Shown piece after piece: positions 62,755 through 64,000 of a stretch of DNA of 64,000 bases. Origin of the DNA: Achromobacter veterisilvae (GTDB lineage: Bacteria; Pseudomonadota; Gammaproteobacteria; Burkholderiales; Burkholderiaceae_B); NCBI RefSeq assembly GCF_900496975.1, contig NZ_UFQC01000003.1, positions 124,001 through 188,000 on the forward strand, given 5' to 3'. Below the pieces are notes generated by a model. It did no database searches. It had not been told where the DNA came from and was given only the letters and a program-made list of their open reading frames with translations. Numbering within the stretch: the first letter of the stretch is position 1; the number at the start of each line of letters is the position of its first letter. Made by a program: the position numbers and the translations under genes.

Positions 62755-64000
62755 TGCTAGAGAAGCTCAATCCCGAACAACGCGCCGCAGTAACCTTAGA
62801 ACCGCAGCACGCCCTGGTCCTGGCCGGGGCGGGCAGCGGCAAGACCCGGGTACTCACCACCCGCATGGCCTGGCTGATTCAAACCGGCCAGGCTTCGCCT
62901 TTTGGGCTGCTGGCGGTCACGTTTACCAACAAGGCCGCCCGCGAGATGCTGGCGCGCATGTCGGCCATCCTGCCCATCGATACGCGCGGCCTGTGGATCG
63001 GCACCTTCCACGGCCTGTGCAACCGCATGCTGCGCGCGCATCACCGCGATGCCGGCCTGCCGCAGAGCTTCCAGATCCTGGACGTCACCGACCAGCTCGC
63101 CGCCATCAAGCGCCTCATGAAGGCCAATGGCGTCGACGATGAAAAGTACCCCCCCCGCGACGTCCAGCGCTTCATCAACGGCGCCAAGGAAGAAGGCCTG
63201 CGTCCGGCGGAGGTCGAGGCCTACGACGCCCACCGCCGCCGCCTGGTCGAGATCTACCAGCTCTACGAGGCCCAGTGCCAGCGCGAAGGCGTGGTGGACT
63301 TCGCCGAGCTGCTGCTGCGCGCCTACGAACTACTGTCGCGCAACGCGCCCGTGCGCGAACATTACCAGCGCCGGTTCCGCCACATCCTGGTCGACGAGTT
63401 CCAGGACACCAACACGCTGCAGTACAAATGGCTGCGGCTGCTGGCCGGCGGCGGCGCCGCCATCTTCGCCGTGGGCGACGACGACCAGTCCATCTATGCG
63501 TTCCGCGGCGCCAACGTCGGCAACATGGCCGACTTCGAGCGCGACTACGCGCGCGGCACCGTGATCCGCCTGGAGCAGAACTATCGTTCCTATGGCCACA
63601 TCCTGGATTCGGCCAACGCGCTGATCGGGCACAACAGCGGCCGGCTGGGCAAGAATCTCTGGACCGAGCAGGGCGAAGGCGAGCCCGTGCGCGTCATCGA
63701 ACAGCCGTCCGACGGGATGGAGGCGCAATGGATCGTGGACGAGATCCGTTCGCTGATCCACGAGGGCAGTCTGCGCCGCGAGATCGCCGTGCTCTACCGC
63801 AGCAACGCGCAGTCGCGCGTGCTGGAGCACGCCATCTTCTCCGCCGGCATTCCCTACAAGGTCTACGGCGGCCTGCGCTTCTTCGAGCGCCAGGAAATCA
63901 AGCACGCGCTGGCCTACCTGCGCCTGATGGCCAACCCCCACGACGACACCTCGTGGATGCGGGTCGTCAACTTCCCGACGCGCGGCATCGGCGCGCGCAC
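62751..64000 (+). CDS. uvrD: UvrD-type DNA helicase II (3' end cut by window)
   Basis: A superfamily 1A helicase that acts in nucleotide excision and mismatch repair. About 416 N-terminal residues are visible, and the frame stays open to the window edge. Walker A is LVLAGAGSGKTRVLTTRMAW, motif Ia is AVTFTNKAAREML, motif Ib is IGTFHGLCNRML, Walker B is HILVDEFQDTN, motif III is GDDDQSIYAFRGA, and motif IV is RLEQNYRSYGHIL. The start MLEKLNPEQRAAV fits UvrD rather than Rep. Two adjacent ATG codons (62751, 62754) overlap the desaturase stop, so translation is coupled. Confidence 0.92.
   Translation, partial: MMLEKLNPEQRAAVTLEPQHALVLAGAGSGKTRVLTTRMAWLIQTGQASPFGLLAVTFTNKAAREMLARMSAILPIDTRGLWIGTFHGLCNRMLRAHHRDAGLPQSFQILDVTDQLAAIKRLMKANGVDDEKYPPRDVQRFINGAKEEGLRPAEVEAYDAHRRRLVEIYQLYEAQCQREGVVDFAELLLRAYELLSRNAPVREHYQRRFRHILVDEFQDTNTLQYKWLRLLAGGGAAIFAVGDDDQSIYAFRGANVGNMADFERDYARGTVIRLEQNYRSYGHILDSANALIGHNSGRLGKNLWTEQGEGEPVRVIEQPSDGMEAQWIVDEIRSLIHEGSLRREIAVLYRSNAQSRVLEHAIFSAGIPYKVYGGLRFFERQEIKHALAYLRLMANPHDDTSWMRVVNFPTRGIGAR

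Overview
This is a GC-rich beta-proteobacterial chromosome segment. The gene content points to the Alcaligenaceae, of the Bordetella/Achromobacter type: two Bug-type periplasmic solute-binding proteins, many amino-acid ABC transporters, a pqiABC set, chaperone-usher fimbriae and a two-partner secretion adhesin. This placement is inferred from gene content; no rRNA or other marker gene lies in the window. Coding density is high. Both window edges cut genes: clpA lacks its 5' end and a uvrD-type helicase lacks its 3' end.

Layout. 0-5.7 kb: clpA end, then pqiABC, an envelope lipid-transport set. 5.7-9.7 kb: putA, preceded by a perfect palindrome and a GGTTGCA-type box. 9.9-14.8 kb: a livKHMGF branched-chain amino-acid ABC operon. 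15.1-17.1 kb: an MFS exporter divergent from a TetR regulator, with two mirror-image operators. 17.3-19.1 kb: a small unknown protein, a RelE-like/HTH toxin-antitoxin pair, and a persulfide-sensor-like ArsR regulator with a DUF2892 protein. 19.2-21.1 kb: mntH, with a Fur-like box, and an OsmC protein. 21.3-26.9 kb: an orphan amino-acid binding protein, an Ehu-like ABC operon, and an Old Yellow Enzyme. 26.9-30.1 kb: maleylacetate reductase and a Bug protein divergent from a LysR regulator. 30.1-33.2 kb: an all-alpha dUTPase, a proline-rich membrane protein, a DedA protein and a YdjM-like membrane protein.

33.2-46.4 kb is an adhesion region: a repeat cluster, a five-gene chaperone-usher fimbrial operon, a convergent two-partner secretion operon and an orphan LuxR-type response regulator. 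46.5-50.8 kb holds an IclR regulator followed by PepE, DUF1177, AroM and Bug genes, a poorly described catabolic cassette. 51.2-64.0 kb is mainly housekeeping: coaBC, lspA-ileS, a VapC/Phd toxin-antitoxin pair, ribF divergent from purN, an rRNA-methyltransferase-like protein with a tandem-repeat RG-rich N-terminus, a fatty-acid desaturase and uvrD.

The most unusual structure is a family of GTGTCWGACAC palindromes: 23 exact copies in three intergenic clusters, at about 33.2-33.8, 49.7 and 50.8-51.1 kb. Most copies are paired at a fixed 51-53 nt start-to-start spacing. One degenerate copy supplies the aroM stop codon. The best candidate for an undescribed metabolic system is the PepE-DUF1177-AroM-Bug cassette, which two of these clusters bracket.
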